A DNA stretch of 64,000 bases from Intrasporangium flavum (GTDB lineage Bacteria > Actinomycetota > Actinomycetes > Actinomycetales > Dermatophilaceae): the NCBI RefSeq assembly GCF_001956915.1, contig NZ_MLJO01000003.1:372001-436000 (forward strand), in the 5' to 3' direction. The notes below the pieces were generated by a model that was given only the letters and a program-made list of their open reading frames with translations, made no database searches and was not told where the DNA came from. Shown here in pieces: positions 49,524 to 58,562 of this stretch (its first letter is position 1; each line of letters begins with the position of its first letter). The position numbers and the translations under genes are program-made.

Positions 49524-50751
49524 TCCCAGCCGTCGGCGTCCGCGCGACGACGACGCCTACGTCGTCGACACGCGACGCCGCGTCAAGCGACCCGACGGTG
49601 GCCCCCTGCCGGGCGCGTCCTCCGCCAACCCCGCCGACCCCGGCGACCACGGCGCACCGGCCGGCCACGCGGACGACGACTTCGTCGTCGACACCCGCGG
49701 GCGCCGCCCCTCGACCCCGGCGGCCCCGCGCGAGCGAGGCCCCCGCGAGCCCGGCCGCCGCGTCCGCAAGGGCCGTGCGGTCCTGCTCGTCGTCGGGCTG
49801 CTCGTGCTGGCCTGGGTCGCCTTCCTCGTCTGGGTGCCGGTGCAGGCGTGGAACAGCGTGGCCCGGGTCGACAACATCCCCTCGGGCGAGCGCCCCGTCG
49901 ACACGTCGGGGTACAACTACCTGCTCGTCGGCTCCGACAGCCGCGCGGGGCTGACCAAGGCGCAGAAGAAGAAGTACGCCACCGGCAACGCCGAGGGCCA
50001 GCGCACCGACACGATCATGCTCGTGCACGTCTCCGACAGCGGCGGCAAGCCGGTCATGGTGTCGCTGCCCCGCGACTCCTACGTGCCGATCCCGGGCCAC
50101 GGCTCGAACAAGATCAACGCCGCGTTCGCCATCGGCGGCCCCAAGCTGCTCACCGAGACCGTGGAGAACGTCACCGGCGTGCACGTCGACGGCTACCTCG
50201 AGATCGGGTTCGGCGGCTTCGCCAACCTCGTCGACGCCGTCGACGGCGTCACGCTCTGCGTGCCGCGCGACATGAAGGACAAGAAGGCCGGCATCGACCT
50301 CAAGAAGGGCTGCCAGAACCTCGACGGCGGCAACGCCCTCGGCTACGTGCGCTCGCGCTATGAGGACCCCATGGGCGACATCGGCCGTGCAGCCCGCCAG
50401 CGCCAGTTCCTCGGCGCCCTCATGAAGAAGGTCGCGACGCCCGCCACCGTCCTCATCCCGTGGCGGTACAAGCAGACGGCCGACGCCTCGGCCGCGGGCC
50501 TGGCCGTCGGCGAGCAGACCGGCCTCATGGACGCCTACCGCGTGCTCCAGGCGATGCGTGCCGTGAGCGCCGACCAGGGCCTGTCGCTCAGCGTCCCCAC
50601 CGCCGACCTCGCCTACCGCACGCCGGGCGGCTCGCTCGCCGTCAAGTGGGACACCGAGAAGGCCAAGGCGCTCTTCAAGGCCCTCAAGGACGACGAGCCC
50701 CTGACCGAGCCCCCGCCGGGCACGACGGTCCAGGGCGCGACGAACAGCTGA
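49513..50751 (+). CDS. LytR-CpsA-Psr (LCP) family glycopolymer ligase
   Basis: 412 residues from ATG 49513, overlapping the DUF2304 gene by 11 bases. A long charged cytosolic N-terminus (1-88) is followed by one TM helix (VLLVVGLLVLAWVAFLVWVPV) and the outward LCP domain: YLLVGSDSRAGL, RTDTIMLVHVS, VSLPRDSYVPIPGHGSNKINAAFAIGG, and ALGYVRSRYEDPMGDIGRAARQRQFL. The conserved Arg and Asp residues that hold the polyprenyl pyrophosphate and Mg are present. LCP enzymes attach teichoic-acid-like or arabinogalactan-like polymers to peptidoglycan, fitting the polymer cluster at 57-64 kb. Confidence 0.95.
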   Translation: MPTDPSRRRPRDDDAYVVDTRRRVKRPDGGPLPGASSANPADPGDHGAPAGHADDDFVVDTRGRRPSTPAAPRERGPREPGRRVRKGRAVLLVVGLLVLAWVAFLVWVPVQAWNSVARVDNIPSGERPVDTSGYNYLLVGSDSRAGLTKAQKKKYATGNAEGQRTDTIMLVHVSDSGGKPVMVSLPRDSYVPIPGHGSNKINAAFAIGGPKLLTETVENVTGVHVDGYLEIGFGGFANLVDAVDGVTLCVPRDMKDKKAGIDLKKGCQNLDGGNALGYVRSRYEDPMGDIGRAARQRQFLGALMKKVATPATVLIPWRYKQTADASAAGLAVGEQTGLMDAYRVLQAMRAVSADQGLSLSVPTADLAYRTPGGSLAVKWDTEKAKALFKALKDDEPLTEPPPGTTVQGATNS

Positions 50752-50761
50752 GGACCCACCC

Positions 50762-51502
50762 GTGACGACCCACACCGCCGCCCCGGTGCTGCCCGCGGAG
50801 GTGCTCGCCCGCCTCTTCGCGGCCGACGCGACCCGACCGCGCCTCACCTGGTACGACGACGAGCCGGGACCCACCGCCGGCGAGCGGATCGAGCTGTCCG
50901 CCCGGGTGCTGACCAACTGGGTCGCCAAGGCCGCCAACCTCCTGCAGGACGACCTGTCCGCCGAGCCCGGCACCACGGTGGGGCTCGACCTGCCGACGCA
51001 CTGGCGCGCCGTCTACTGGGCGCTCGCGGCGTGGTCGGTCGGGGCGGAGGTCGTCGTCGGCGAGGCCGCGACGGGCGCCGACGTGCTCGTGACGGCCGAC
51101 CCGCACGCGGCGGCCGCCCACGGCGGCGACGCCGTGCTCGTGTCGCTGCCGGCGCTGGCTCGCAGCCACCCGCAGGCCGCCGAGGCCCCCTCGGCCGTCG
51201 ACGAGGCGCGCGAGCTGGCCACGCACGGCGACGTCTTCGTGCCGCTCGCCGACCCCGAGCCCTCCGACGTCGCGCTCGCCACGGCGGCGGGCTCGCTCAC
51301 CTACGGCGAGGTCGTCGTGCCCGACGACGCGTGGGGTGGGCAGCCGCGGGTGGCGCTGCGGGGCCCGCTCGACACCGTCCTGCGCGGCTGCCTCGCAGCA
51401 TGGGTCGTCGACGGCTCGGTCGTGCTGGAGCGCGGACCCGCCGGGGCGGGCACCTCCGCGCGGCACGCGTCCGAGGGCGTCACGGTCGAGGCGACCGCCT
51501 GA
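50762..51502 (+). CDS. TIGR03089 family protein
   Basis: 246 residues from GTG 50762, 10 bases after the LCP stop. LTWYDDEPGPTAGERIELSARVLTNWVAKAANLLQDDL and TVGLDLPTHWRAVYWALAAWSVGAEVVV match TIGR03089, a small actinobacterial family related to the N-terminal part of AMP-binding (adenylate-forming) enzymes. It is too short for a full adenylase and lacks the ATP-binding P-loop of that family, so its activity is unknown. It usually lies near LCP genes, as here. Confidence 0.92.
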   Translation: MTTHTAAPVLPAEVLARLFAADATRPRLTWYDDEPGPTAGERIELSARVLTNWVAKAANLLQDDLSAEPGTTVGLDLPTHWRAVYWALAAWSVGAEVVVGEAATGADVLVTADPHAAAAHGGDAVLVSLPALARSHPQAAEAPSAVDEARELATHGDVFVPLADPEPSDVALATAAGSLTYGEVVVPDDAWGGQPRVALRGPLDTVLRGCLAAWVVDGSVVLERGPAGAGTSARHASEGVTVEATA

Positions 51503-51505
51503 GCC

Positions 51506-51994
51506 TCAGGCCGACAACCGGTCGAAGAGCGTCCACGTGCGGGAGGCGACGACACCGGTGCTGGCCAGGCCGGCCCGCGCCTGCACGGCCTTGACCGCCT
51601 CACGGGTGGCGAGGTCGAAGACCCCCGTGGCCGGCACGCCGAGGAGCCGCTGGACGGCGAGGACCTGGGCGCCCTGGTCACCGACGCGCAGCACGGTGGA
51701 CCGGCTGCCGACGAACGGGAAGTCGCGGGCCTCGAGCACGTCCCACAGCTCGGGGGTGACGACGCCGGACTGCTCGAGGGCGTGCGAGCGCTGGAGCGCG
51801 GCGACGCGGTCGCGGGTCACCGTCCCGAAGACACCGTCGACCGGTACGCCGCCGAGGGCGCGCTGGAGCACCCGGACGACGGCACCCCGCGAGCCGAGCC
51901 CGAGGGTGAGGTCCTTGTAGGCCGTGTAGGCCGTCCCGACCTCGACGCGGGCGACACCGGCATGGGGGCGGGGCCCGGCGGCGTGGGTCGTCAT
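51506..51994 (-). CDS. Peptidoglycan-binding domain protein (two PG_binding_1 units)
   Basis: 162 residues from ATG 51994, SD GAGGAGG; an upstream GTG/ATG is possible but the SD decides. Two PG_binding_1 three-helix units are seen: LGLGSRGAVVRVLQRALGGVPVDGVFGTVTRDRVAALQRSHAL (about 38-80) and LRVGDQGAQVLAVQRLLGVPATGVFDLATREAVKAVQ (about 105-145). No catalytic domain and no clear signal peptide are present, so export is uncertain. It is convergent with TIGR03089 (3 bases between stops). Confidence 0.88.
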   Translation of the reverse strand: MTTHAAGPRPHAGVARVEVGTAYTAYKDLTLGLGSRGAVVRVLQRALGGVPVDGVFGTVTRDRVAALQRSHALEQSGVVTPELWDVLEARDFPFVGSRSTVLRVGDQGAQVLAVQRLLGVPATGVFDLATREAVKAVQARAGLASTGVVASRTWTLFDRLSA

Positions 51995-52211
51995 GGTGGT
52001 CCTCCTCGGTCTCGTGAGCACCATTCATTCACTCGGGTCACACCCATCACAACCGGTTCCGCCGAATTACAGGTCTGGAATTCGTCGCGCACCCGGGCCG
52101 GCGGCGGCCGCGGCGAGCCCACGACGGCGCGCACGGCGCACGTGTGCCGGGACCACCCGGACGGCCCGTCGTGTGGGTCGACCCCACGGCCGCGCAGGCC
52201 TCCGCCGCGGA

Positions 52212-52225
52212 TAGAGTCCGACCCA
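52212..52225 (+). promoter_or_regulatory. Leaderless promoter of the CoA-transferase operon
   Basis: TAGAGT at 52212-52217 fits TANNNT, 7 bases before ATG 52225, and no SD lies upstream. The transcript should start at the ATG. Confidence 0.6.
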
Positions 52226-53061
52226 TGGACAAAGTCGTCTCCACCCCACAGGAGGCCATCGCCGGGATCAGCGACGGAATGTCGCTCTCGGTCGGCGGTT
52301 TCGGCCTCTGCGGCATCCCCTCCGTGCTCATCGCAGCGATCCACGACGCCGGCCACACCGACCTCGAGGCCGTCTCGAACAACTGCGGCGTCGACGACTG
52401 GGGCCTCGGCATCCTGCTGCGCGACAAGCGCATCCGCCGGATGGTCAGCTCCTACGTCGGCGAGAACAAGGAGTTCGAGCGGCAGTACCTGTCCGGCGAG
52501 CTCGAGGTCGAGCTGACCCCGCAGGGCACCCTCGCCGAGCGCCTCCGCGCGGGCGGCTCCGGCATCGCGGCGTTCTTCACGATGACCGGCGTCGGCACGC
52601 AGATCGCCGAGGGCGGGCTGCCGTGGCGCTACGACGACGCCGGCAACGTGGCCCTCGCCTCGCCGCCGAAGCAGACCCAGGACTTCGAGTGGATGGGTGA
52701 GACGAAGACGTTCGTCCTCGAGCAGGCGATCACCACCGACTTCGGCCTCGTGCGCGCGGCCAAGGGCGACCGGCACGGCAACCTCGTCTTCCACGAGTCG
52801 GCCCGCAACTTCAACCCGTTGTGCGCCATGGCCGGCCGCGTCACCGTCGCCGAGGTCGAGGAGCTCGTCGAGCCGGGCGAGCTCGACCCCGACCAGGTCC
52901 ACCTGCCGGGCATCTTCGTCCAGCGCGTCCTGCCGCTCACGGCCGAGCAGGCCGCCGCCAAGCGCATCGAGCGGCGCACCGTGCGCCAGCGCCCGCAGGA
53001 CGCGTCGGCGGGAGCCGCCGCCGGCAGCGAGACGCCCGCGACCGAGAGCAAGGAGGCCTGA
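52225..53061 (+). CDS. 3-oxoacid CoA-transferase subunit A
   Basis: 278 residues from ATG 52225. [25 protein letters not shown] carries the GGFGxxGIP glycine-rich CoA-binding loop of family I CoA-transferase alpha subunits. [31 protein letters not shown] and ARNFNP are also conserved. With subunit B it moves CoA between succinyl-CoA and a 3-oxoacid such as acetoacetate or 3-oxoadipate. The C-terminal 25 residues ([21 protein letters not shown]) are an extra low-complexity tail. The B gene begins just after, spaced by a GGAGG that ends this gene. Confidence 0.95.
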   Translation: MDKVVSTPQEAIAGISDGMSLSVGGFGLCGIPSVLIAAIHDAGHTDLEAVSNNCGVDDWGLGILLRDKRIRRMVSSYVGENKEFERQYLSGELEVELTPQGTLAERLRAGGSGIAAFFTMTGVGTQIAEGGLPWRYDDAGNVALASPPKQTQDFEWMGETKTFVLEQAITTDFGLVRAAKGDRHGNLVFHESARNFNPLCAMAGRVTVAEVEELVEPGELDPDQVHLPGIFVQRVLPLTAEQAAAKRIERRTVRQRPQDASAGAAAGSETPATESKEA

Positions 53062-53062
53062 G

Positions 53063-53719
53063 ATGGCCCTGACCCGTGAGCAGATGGCGGCCCGCGCCGC
53101 GGCCGAGCTGTCCGACGGCGCCTACGTCAACCTCGGCATCGGCCTGCCGACGCTCGTGCCGAACTACGTGCCCGACGACGTCGAGATCGTGCTCCAGTCG
53201 GAGAACGGCATCCTCGGCGTCGGCGCCTACCCGTTCGACGGCGAGGAGGACGCCGACCTCATCAACGCCGGCAAGGAGACCGTCACCCTGCGCAAGGGCG
53301 CGGCCTTCTTCGACTCGGCCACGAGCTTCGGGATGATCCGCGGCGGCAAGGTCGACGCGGCGATCCTCGGGGCGATGCAGGTCAGCGAGGGCGGCGACAT
53401 CGCCAACTGGATGATCCCCGGGAAGATGGTCAAGGGCATGGGCGGGGCGATGGACCTCGTGCACGGCGCCAAGAAGGTCATCGTCCTCATGGAGCACAAC
53501 GCCAAGGACGGCTCCTACAAGATCGTCCGGGACTGCTCGCTGCCCTACACCGGCCGCGGCGTCGTCCAGCGCATCATCACCGACCTCGCGGTCCTCGACG
53601 TCACCGCGTCGGGGCTCGTGCTGCGCGAGCTCGCCCCCGGCGTCAGCGAGGAGGAGGTCCGCGACCGCACCGAGCCCGAGCTCACGGTCGACCTCCAGCC
53701 CGCCCCGACGCGCGGCTGA
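53063..53719 (+). CDS. 3-oxoacid CoA-transferase subunit B
   Basis: 218 residues from ATG 53063, SD AGGAGG within the end of subunit A. The catalytic Glu is E47 in [11 protein letters not shown], the SENG motif of family I beta subunits that forms the glutamyl-CoA thioester. [44 protein letters not shown] is typical. The product acts with subunit A as A2B2 or AB. Substrate (acetoacetate, 3-oxoadipate) cannot be told from sequence. The pair stands alone with its own promoter and a strong terminator at 53755-53797. Confidence 0.96.
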   Translation: MALTREQMAARAAAELSDGAYVNLGIGLPTLVPNYVPDDVEIVLQSENGILGVGAYPFDGEEDADLINAGKETVTLRKGAAFFDSATSFGMIRGGKVDAAILGAMQVSEGGDIANWMIPGKMVKGMGGAMDLVHGAKKVIVLMEHNAKDGSYKIVRDCSLPYTGRGVVQRIITDLAVLDVTASGLVLRELAPGVSEEEVRDRTEPELTVDLQPAPTRG

Positions 53720-53754
53720 CCGACCCGCACCACAGACGCACCACAGACGCACCA

Positions 53755-53797
53755 CGCCGACGGCGCGGCCCCCTCCCGGGGTGCCGCGCCGTCGGCG
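53755..53797 (+). terminator. Strong GC hairpin after the CoA-transferase operon
   Basis: A 15-bp perfect stem pairs 53755-53769 with 53783-53797, loop 13, 36 bases past the stop. Confidence 0.8.
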
Positions 53798-53945
53798 TCC
53801 CACCCCTCGGGCGGGCCCAACGGGCCTTTACCAAACCCGGACGAAGCAGCGGTCACGGGATGATAACGATCAACCCTCCCGGATGTGGTGAATGGGACAA
53901 ATGGGACTGAATGGGAGTTGCTGCCCATCCTCCAGGAGCCCCGCG

Positions 53946-56900
53946 ATGCGCCTTGTCCCCACCACCGTCGCCGTGACCGTGCTCACCGCCACCTTCGTCG
54001 TCGCACCGACGATGTCGTCCGGTGCCCGACCCCGGCCGGTCGCGCCCACCGTGCACGAGGTCGCGATCCCCGCGGTCGCGGCCTCGGGCCCCACCGCTCG
54101 CGCGCGCACGGCCGACGCGGCCCGCGGCGGCCCGGTCGTGGCGGCCACCCGCGTCGACGGCGTCGACTTCGACGTCGCGGGCGTCACCTTCGACCGCACC
54201 CCGCCGGCCGGCACCACGGTCGAGGTGCGCACCCACGACGCGTCGGGCTGGAGCAGCTGGGTCGCCCTCGACATGGAGGAGGACGACGCGCCCGACCCCG
54301 CCTCGGCCGACGCCCGGCACGCCCGGCCCGGCACCGCGCCGGTCGCGGCCGCCGGCTCCGACGCGGCCGACATCCGCGTCACGACCCCCGACGGGTCGGT
54401 GCCGCCCGGGATGCGCGCGAGCCTCGTCGACGGCGGCGACTCCCCCGCCGACGCCGCGATCGACCCGCCCGCCGGCTCGGCCGTCGCGGCCGTGACGCGG
54501 CCGACGATCATCAGCCGCGCCCAGTGGGGCGCCGACGAGAGCATCCGCACCTGCGACGGCGAGCGCCTCAGCGGCTTCAAGGCCGTGGTCGTGCACCACA
54601 CCGTCAACTCGAACACGTACTCGGCCGACCAGGTGCCGGCCCTGCTGCGCTCGATGTACGCCTTCCACGTCAAGAGCCGCGGCTGGTGCGACCTCGGCTA
54701 CCAGATCCTCGTCGACCGGTTCGGCCGCGCCTACGAGGGCCGTAAGGGCAGCACGGCCGCCTTCGTCATGGGCGCCCAGGCCGGCGGTTTCAACGCCGAG
54801 ACCACCGGCATCTCGGTCATCGGCGACTTCACCTCGCAGCCGATGAGCTCGGCCGCCAAGTCGATGGTGACGCGCGTCGCGGCCTGGGAGGCCGACCGCT
54901 CGCTCTTCGACCCCTCGACCTCGGTCGTGCTCACCTCGGCCGGTGGCACCCGCTACAAGGCGGGCGTGCGCGTCACGAAGCCGCGGCTCGTCGGCCACCG
55001 CGACCTCAGCCTCACCAGCTGCCCCGGCGACCAGGCCTACCCGCAGGTGGCCTCGATCCGCAGCGGTGCCGGCTCGATCTGGCGCGCCGGGCAGTGGTCG
55101 GTGCAGAAGCCGAGGACGGTGGCGGAGACGTACACGCGCCCGGCCTCGGGCTCCTTCGTCCTGTCCGGGCGCGGCTACGGCCACGGCGTCGGGCTGTCGC
55201 AGTGGGGCGCCTACGGCGCGGCCACGCGCGGCCTGACCTGGCAGCAGACGCTCGGCTTCTACTACCCCGGCACCACCCGCACCGCGCAGGGCAACCCGTC
55301 GCTGCGCGTCCTGCTCCAGAGCGTCGGCACCGGCGCCACCGAGCTGGTGACCCAGAGCGGCACCCAGGTGTCCAACGGCAGCAAGACCTCGGGCCTGTCG
55401 ACGGCCTACCGGTGGCGCGTCGTGCCCGAGGGAAGCGCCGTGTCGCTGCAGGCCTTCTACAACGGCCGGTGGAACGCGGTGAGCGGCTGGACGCGCTCCG
55501 CCGCCCCGCTGACGCTGAGCCGCCCGTCCACCGGCACCGTGCGCATCGTCCTGCCCGGTGGCACGCAACGTGAGTTCCGGGGCACCGTGCGTGTCGTCCC
55601 GGTGTCGGGCCGTGCCTACCCGGTCAACGTCGTGCCCACCGAGTCCTACCTGCGCGGGGTCGTGCCGAACGAGATGCCCGCCAGCTGGCCGGCCCAGGCC
55701 CTCGCAGCCCAGGCCGTCGCGGCCCGCACCTACGCCGCCTACGGACGCTCGACCGCGGGCACCCGGTCCTACGACACGTGCGACACGACGTGCCAGGCCT
55801 ACCGCGGGGTCGCGGACTACTCCGCCCAGGGCGTCCGCAGCCGGACCAACGAGGACAGCCGCACCACCTCGGCCGTCGGCACGACCTCGGGCGTCGTCGT
55901 CGCCTACGGCGGCAAACCCGCTCTGGCCCAGTACTCCTCGTCCAACGGCGGGCGCACGGTCCGCGGCAGCGCGCCCTACCTCGTGGCCGAGTCCGACCCG
56001 TACGACGGAGCCGTCGCCTCGGCCTCCAACCCGAACTCGTGGGAGACGACGCTCACCGCCGCCGCCGTCGAGTCGCGCTACCCGAGCATCGGCACGCTGC
56101 GCAGCATCGCGGTCGGCACCCGCACCGGCGGGGGCGGCACGGGCACCTTCGGCGGACGCGTCGGCACCGTCACGCTCACCGGGTCGTCCGCGACGACCAC
56201 GGTCAGCGGTGACGCGTTCCGCTCGGCCCTCGGTCTGCGCAGCACGTGGTGGGCGGTCTCCTCCCCCGCCCCGCGCTCGGCGGCCTACTCGCCGCGCGAC
56301 GTCACCGGCGACGGCCTCGGCGACGTCATCATCCCGTCCGGCTCGGTCCTCAAGACCCTGTCCTACACCGGCTCGATGTCCTTCGCCGTCAGGCAGATCC
56401 TCGGCGGCGGCTTCTCCGGGATGCGCGGCGCCACCGCGGTCGGACCCTTCGACAACGACAGCCTCGGCGACGTCGTGGCCATCGATGCCTCCGGCACGGC
56501 GTGGCTCTACCGGGGCCTCGGCTCGAGCGGCCTCAACGCCGGTCGGGTCCTGCTGGCCCGGGGCTGGGGACACGTGACGATGGTCGTGCCCACCGGCGAC
56601 TGGAACGGCGACGGCTACACCGACTTCGCCACCCGCATGAGCGACGGCCGGCTCATCCTGCGCACCGGCGACGGCACCGGCCGGATCACCTCGAGCCCGA
56701 CGATCGGCACCGGCTGGAACGGCCTGAGCCAGGTGACGAGCGGCGAGTACGACGGCGACGGCAGGCGCGACCTCGTCGCCGTCCGGGCCGCCGACGGCGC
56801 GCTCGTGCTCTACGGCGGCAACGGCACCGGCGGGTTCAAGCCCGGTCGGGTCATCGGCTCCTCCGGCTGGACCGCGATGAGCGCGGTCCGCGGCATCGGC

Positions 56901-57047
56901 GACATCACCGGCGACGGCCGCGACGACCTGCTGACGCGGCGCAAGAGCGACGGCGCGCTGCTCGTCTACCGCGTCGTCGGGGCGGCCCGGCTCACGACGC
57001 CGCTGTCCGCGGGCTCGTCGTCCTCGACGCTCACCTGGGGGCAGTGA
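53946..57047 (+). CDS. Secreted N-acetylmuramoyl-L-alanine amidase / SpoIID / FG-GAP fusion
   Basis: 1033 residues from ATG 53946, SD AGGAG. A signal peptide (MRLVPTTVAVTVLTATFVVA) is followed by an Amidase_2/PGRP domain (about 180-370: IISRAQWGADE, VVVHHTVNS, WCDLGYQILVDRFGRAYEGR, VGHRDLSLTSCPGD) with the zinc-binding His pair and Cys. A SpoIID/LytB domain comes next (about 400-750: GRGYGHGVGLSQWGAYGAA, PTESYLRGVVPNEMPASWPAQALAAQAVAARTYA, LAQYSSSNGG). The C-terminus is FG-GAP repeats (about 780-1020: DVTGDGLGDVIIPSG, GDWNGDGYTDFATRMSDGR). It likely cleaves peptide stems and glycan strands of peptidoglycan during remodelling; the repeats probably anchor or target it. The SpoIID domain outside sporulators is notable. 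Confidence 0.94.
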   Translation: MRLVPTTVAVTVLTATFVVAPTMSSGARPRPVAPTVHEVAIPAVAASGPTARARTADAARGGPVVAATRVDGVDFDVAGVTFDRTPPAGTTVEVRTHDASGWSSWVALDMEEDDAPDPASADARHARPGTAPVAAAGSDAADIRVTTPDGSVPPGMRASLVDGGDSPADAAIDPPAGSAVAAVTRPTIISRAQWGADESIRTCDGERLSGFKAVVVHHTVNSNTYSADQVPALLRSMYAFHVKSRGWCDLGYQILVDRFGRAYEGRKGSTAAFVMGAQAGGFNAETTGISVIGDFTSQPMSSAAKSMVTRVAAWEADRSLFDPSTSVVLTSAGGTRYKAGVRVTKPRLVGHRDLSLTSCPGDQAYPQVASIRSGAGSIWRAGQWSVQKPRTVAETYTRPASGSFVLSGRGYGHGVGLSQWGAYGAATRGLTWQQTLGFYYPGTTRTAQGNPSLRVLLQSVGTGATELVTQSGTQVSNGSKTSGLSTAYRWRVVPEGSAVSLQAFYNGRWNAVSGWTRSAAPLTLSRPSTGTVRIVLPGGTQREFRGTVRVVPVSGRAYPVNVVPTESYLRGVVPNEMPASWPAQALAAQAVAARTYAAYGRSTAGTRSYDTCDTTCQAYRGVADYSAQGVRSRTNEDSRTTSAVGTTSGVVVAYGGKPALAQYSSSNGGRTVRGSAPYLVAESDPYDGAVASASNPNSWETTLTAAAVESRYPSIGTLRSIAVGTRTGGGGTGTFGGRVGTVTLTGSSATTTVSGDAFRSALGLRSTWWAVSSPAPRSAAYSPRDVTGDGLGDVIIPSGSVLKTLSYTGSMSFAVRQILGGGFSGMRGATAVGPFDNDSLGDVVAIDASGTAWLYRGLGSSGLNAGRVLLARGWGHVTMVVPTGDWNGDGYTDFATRMSDGRLILRTGDGTGRITSSPTIGTGWNGLSQVTSGEYDGDGRRDLVAVRAADGALVLYGGNGTGGFKPGRVIGSSGWTAMSAVRGIGDITGDGRDDLLTRRKSDGALLVYRVVGAARLTTPLSAGSSSSTLTWGQ

Positions 57048-57060
57048 GGGCCGGCCCTGG

Positions 57061-57090
57061 GCCCGCCGCCGCTCGGGGGCGGCGGTGGGC
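57061..57090. terminator. Bidirectional terminator between convergent genes
   Basis: 57061-57072 pairs with 57079-57090 (12 bp, one G-U), loop TCGGGG. It lies between the stops at 57047 (plus) and 57091 (minus). Confidence 0.75.
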
Positions 57091-57489
57091 TCAGAGGCTG
57101 GAGATGTGCTCGATGAGACCGGTCGTCGACACCGACGGCGTGCGCGGCAGGTAGACGACCTCGCAGACGTCGCCGACCCAGTCGAACTTGCCCGTCCAGT
57201 CGTCGCCCATGACGAGCACGTCGGCGCCGTGCTGGACGATGTAGTCGCGCTTGAGCTCGAGGGACTCCTCGACGAACACCTCGTCGACGACGCGCAGCGC
57301 CGAGACGATCTCGAGGCGCTCGTCCTGGGTGAAGACCGGCGGGCGGCCCTTCTTGGCGATGTTGAGCGCGTCGGCCGACACCCCGACGACGAGCCGGTCC
57401 CCGAGGGCAGCGGCCCGCTGCAGCACGCGGACGTGCCCGACGTGGAAGACGTCGAAGGTCCCGAAGGTGATGACGGTCCGGTTGCTCAC
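57091..57489 (-). CDS. Glycerol-3-phosphate cytidylyltransferase-like (TagD-type)
   Basis: 132 residues from GTG 57489, SD GAGGAG. The nucleotidyltransferase signature GTFDVFHVGHV (about 10-20) has the HxGH motif. The second block RPPVFTQDERLEIVSALRVVDEVFVEE and the end VYLPRTPSVSTTGLI (the R-T-x-G-(I/V)-S-T-T motif) are as in TagD/GCT. It makes CDP-glycerol (or a related CDP-alcohol) from CTP. This would supply the TagF-like transferase and the CDP-alcohol phosphatidyltransferases of the same cluster. It is last in the minus-strand cluster. Confidence 0.93.
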   Translation of the reverse strand: MSNRTVITFGTFDVFHVGHVRVLQRAAALGDRLVVGVSADALNIAKKGRPPVFTQDERLEIVSALRVVDEVFVEESLELKRDYIVQHGADVLVMGDDWTGKFDWVGDVCEVVYLPRTPSVSTTGLIEHISSL

Positions 57490-57584
57490 GGTGCTCCTCT
57501 GGCGGTCCGACCCGCGGTGGGGCCCTGGCGGGTCAGGCTACTAGCCGGGCCCGGCCCCGCCGAAACGGCGGGAGGGCCGGCGGG

Positions 57585-58553
57585 CTACAGCGCGGCCCGC
57601 GACGCGTGCGCGGCCTGCGCGAGGGTGGTCTGCGCGAGCCCCGAGCCGTCGCTGACGGGGCCGCCCTCGACGACGGCTCCGGCCAGGCCGGCCGCGGTCA
57701 GGGGTGCGAGCACGACGCCTTCCGGGCGCGGCGCGGTGTCGCTCGCGACGACGCGCGCGCCCGCGGCGAGGGCCTCCCGGACGATGACGGAGTCGCCGTC
57801 CCAGCTCGTCGGCCGCAGGAAGGTGCCGACGCGCGAGAGCACGGCGCTGACCTCCGCGGGAGGGGTGTCGAACGCGACGGTGAGCCACGGCTCACCCGCC
57901 GCCCGGTCGCGCAGGGCCTGCACGGCCTCGGTGTCGTTGCCGTACGCGAGGACCGTCAGGGTCGCGTCGGGCCAGGTCCGGCGGACCTGCTCGACGGCCT
58001 CGACGCCCAGGTCGGCGTTGTAGTGCGCGAGCCCGGCGTTCGTGGCGAGCGCGAGCGCGTGGGGGTCGCGCGAGTTCGGGCTCGGCACCGGCGCCGCCGA
58101 CGCGTCGAACGGCGTGACGACCGTGACGCGGGAGCGCAGCCGGTCGGGCAGGATCGCGCCGATCTCGTCGTTGACGGCCCAGATCTCGTCGTAGGCGTGC
58201 AGCGCGAGGACGAGCGCCCGGCGCCGCCACCAGGGCATGCGGGCCACCTGGCCGCTCGTCGAGCCGGAGTGGAGCACGAGGACCGTGCGCCCGCGCAGCA
58301 GCGCGAACGCCGGCGCGAGCACCATGGCCCGCCAGAGGCGCGTCAGGTGCAGCAGGTGCAGGCCGCGGCGCCGCAGCCCGGGCAGCGCCCAAAGCGCCCG
58401 CGCGGCCGAGCCGGTGTCGACGTAGACGACCTCGACGCCCTCGCCCCTCAGCGTCGCGCTCAGCTGGTGGTGGCTCGTGTGGACGCCGCCGACCTCGCCG
58501 TGCTCCTGGGCCCACTGGAAGACGGGTCGGTCGGTCCCCGGGTGCCGCGCCAT
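57585..58553 (-). CDS. Glycosyltransferase (GT4/GT-B type)
   Basis: 322 residues from ATG 58553, 9 bases after the CDP-alcohol phosphatidyltransferase stop. FQWAQEHGEVGGVHTSHHQLSATLRGEGVEVVYVDTG and a C-terminal DTPPAEVSAVLSRVGTFLRPTSWDGDSVIVREALAAGARVVASDT resemble GT4 enzymes; the latter contains the E-x7-E-like donor-binding stretch (SVIVREALAAG). The N-terminal domain is shorter than usual. It probably adds a sugar to the wall polymer or its lipid-linked precursor; the acceptor is unknown. Confidence 0.88.
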   Translation of the reverse strand: MARHPGTDRPVFQWAQEHGEVGGVHTSHHQLSATLRGEGVEVVYVDTGSAARALWALPGLRRRGLHLLHLTRLWRAMVLAPAFALLRGRTVLVLHSGSTSGQVARMPWWRRRALVLALHAYDEIWAVNDEIGAILPDRLRSRVTVVTPFDASAAPVPSPNSRDPHALALATNAGLAHYNADLGVEAVEQVRRTWPDATLTVLAYGNDTEAVQALRDRAAGEPWLTVAFDTPPAEVSAVLSRVGTFLRPTSWDGDSVIVREALAAGARVVASDTAPRPEGVVLAPLTAAGLAGAVVEGGPVSDGSGLAQTTLAQAAHASRAAL

Positions 58554-58562
58554 CAGCCGTCC

